Source of the DNA: Bacteroidia bacterium
GTDB taxonomy: Bacteria > Bacteroidota > Bacteroidia > UKL13-3
DNA length: 24,466 nucleotides
Direction: 5' to 3'
NCBI GenBank assembly: GCA_022402405.1
Contig: JAKRSG010000059.1
Coordinates: 1-24,466 of the forward strand
Below the pieces are notes generated by a model. That model did no database searches. It was given only the letters and a program-made list of their open reading frames with translations, and was not told the DNA's origin. Every line of letters starts with the position of its first letter. Within the stretch, counting starts at the first letter, position 1. Positions 23,545 through 24,466 of the stretch are shown here, piece by piece. Both the position numbers and the translations under genes were made by a program.

Positions 23545-23574
23545 AAAAAGTCTGGTTTTTACCAGACTTTTTTG
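23545..23574 (+). terminator. Strong intrinsic terminator after the TonB-dependent receptor
   Basis: AAAAAGTCTGGT (23545-23556) and ACCAGACTTTTT (23561-23572) pair perfectly over 12 bp around a TTTT loop, and the right arm runs into a T-run. It lies 38 bp after the stop at 23507. It shows that the receptor transcript mostly ends before the next gene, which therefore needs its own promoter. Confidence 0.88.
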
Positions 23575-23601
23575 TTTTAAAATATTCTGTAAAACCTGCT
23601 G

Positions 23602-23634
23602 TCTTAACATTAAAGTAATTTTAAATTAACCTTC
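23602..23634 (+). promoter_or_regulatory. Three 11-bp-phased TAAC/TAAT repeats upstream of the secreted protein
   Basis: The units TCTTAACATTA, AAGTAATTTTA and AATTAACCTTC carry TAAC, TAAT and TAAC at 23605, 23616 and 23627, again exactly 11 bp apart and on the same strand as those before the receptor. TAGGTCAA at 23641 is at about the right distance to be a poor -7 element. The shared phase and core suggest one regulator for both genes, but the region is AT-rich and one unit is imperfect. Confidence 0.42.
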
Positions 23635-23680
23635 ATACAATAGGTCAATTCTATCATTGCCATACCAAAATTAAAAACAC

Positions 23681-24466
23681 ATGAAGAAACTTAATCTTTT
23701 TATTTTTGCGGTATTATTCACCTTTTTATCTTATGCCCAAAAGGCGAGAACAATCACGGGAAGTATTACTTCAAACACCACATTTTTTAGCGATACGATA
23801 TACACTTTAGATGGGTATATCTATGTTAAAAACAATGCAACTTTAACTATTCAACCAGGAACCATTATTAAAGGAAAATTTGGAACTAAAGCTACTTTAA
23901 TCATTACTCGTAATGGTGCTATCAATGCTAATGGAACCTCTACAAGACCAATTGTTTTTACTTCTGAAAAACCAGCTGGTCAGCGTAATAAAGGAGATTG
24001 GGGTGGATTAGTAATTTTAGGAAAAGCTCCTATCAATCGTCCTACCGATTGCTCTACCTGTCCGGGTGCTGCCGTAGCTGCTGCAGAGGCAGGTATTCAA
24101 AATGCAGTAGAAGGAGATATAGACAACTCAGCTGGTGATGCTTTATATGGTGGTACAGATGAAAACCACAATGCTGGTACATTACGTTTTGTGCGTGTTG
24201 AATATGCAGGTACAGTTATTACTCCTGGTAACGAAATCAATGGTTTAACCATGGGTGGAATTGGAAAGCAAACTAAAATTGAATATGTTCAAGTATCATT
24301 TGCAGACGATGATGCATTTGAGTGGTTTGGTGGAAATGCAGATGCAAAATATTTAGTATCTTACAGAAACGTAGACGATGATTTCGATACAGATTTTGGA
24401 TTCACAGGAAGAGTTCAGTTTGGAATCGTATTGCGTGATTCATTATTATATGATATCGGTTCAGGC
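23681..24466 (+). CDS. Secreted beta-helix-like protein, partial (C-terminus beyond right edge)
   Basis: The ATG at 23681 opens a frame that continues for 262 codons to the window edge without a stop. Residues 1-19 (MKKLNLFIFAVLFTFLSYA) are a signal peptide. The sequence then shows ladder-like segments typical of right-handed parallel beta-helices (LTIQPGTIIKGKFG, LIITRNGAINANGT, GDWGGLVILGKAPINRP), a short Cys pair (DCSTC) and the acidic aromatic segment DDDAFEWFGGNADAKYLVSYRNVDDDFDTDFGF. From memory, proteins of this type occur widely in Bacteroidota next to TonB-dependent receptors of the kind seen here, often end in a T9SS domain and are sometimes misnamed multidrug transporters; that is recollection, not shown here. 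No transporter features are visible. Function unknown; a surface partner of the receptor is a reasonable inference. Confidence 0.82.
   Translation, partial: MKKLNLFIFAVLFTFLSYAQKARTITGSITSNTTFFSDTIYTLDGYIYVKNNATLTIQPGTIIKGKFGTKATLIITRNGAINANGTSTRPIVFTSEKPAGQRNKGDWGGLVILGKAPINRPTDCSTCPGAAVAAAEAGIQNAVEGDIDNSAGDALYGGTDENHNAGTLRFVRVEYAGTVITPGNEINGLTMGGIGKQTKIEYVQVSFADDDAFEWFGGNADAKYLVSYRNVDDDFDTDFGFTGRVQFGIVLRDSLLYDIGSG

Noticed and set aside
20592..24466. A SusC/SusD polysaccharide utilisation locus
   Set aside because: The receptor's plug motifs differ from SusC, no SusD-like lipoprotein is present, and no degradative enzymes lie next to it within the window.

Overview
This window is AT-rich chromosomal DNA from a member of the Bacteroidota. 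The evidence is a secreted protein with a C-terminal type IX secretion (T9SS) sorting domain, a TonB-dependent receptor with an N-terminal carboxypeptidase-regulatory-like domain, a very long PAS/GAF hybrid histidine kinase, and promoter-like sequences close to the Bacteroidota -7 motif TAnnTTTG with few Shine-Dalgarno sites. Genus cannot be assigned from the sequence. No rRNA, tRNA, CRISPR array, insertion sequence or phage gene is visible.

Layout. (1) 1-2592, minus strand: most of a large secreted TolB-propeller/outer-membrane-barrel protein that runs off the left edge. (2) 2677-9988, plus strand: a metallo-beta-lactamase-fold hydrolase, a membrane-anchored SRPBCC/GyrI-like protein, then an 1862-residue hybrid histidine kinase whose start codon lies directly behind a 37-bp near-perfect inverted repeat. 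(3) 10074-13319, plus strand: a tight set of an LpxH-family phosphoesterase, a MurG-like glycosyltransferase and a GH1 glycosidase, two of which appear to begin at TTG. (4) 13321-16609, minus strand: murF, pepP and a HAD sugar-phosphate phosphatase, probably one operon, meeting the GH1 gene tail to tail with one base between. (5) 16672-18963: a secreted FG-GAP/VCBS-repeat protein with a T9SS domain. (6) 19030-20220: kbl, without a neighbouring threonine dehydrogenase. (7) 20221-20591: a 371-bp gene-free stretch holding a 110-bp element with inverted-repeat ends and then four TAAC repeats spaced exactly 11 bp apart, in front of a promoter. (8) 20592-24466: a TonB-dependent receptor, a strong hairpin terminator, and the start of a secreted beta-helix-like protein that runs off the right edge.

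How they fit. Most genes are housekeeping or envelope functions: peptidoglycan precursor synthesis, probable glycolipid or lipid A metabolism, peptide turnover and amino-acid metabolism. The most system-like part is the right end. The receptor and the secreted protein after it both have 11-bp-phased TTAAC/TAAT repeats upstream. At the receptor these sit where a PhoB/OmpR-type activator would replace the -33 element. The inference is a co-regulated two-gene outer-membrane uptake unit; neither ligand nor regulator can be read from this window. The large kinase is the other candidate for novelty: nine PAS units, at least one clear recent internal duplication, and no response-regulator gene beside it.
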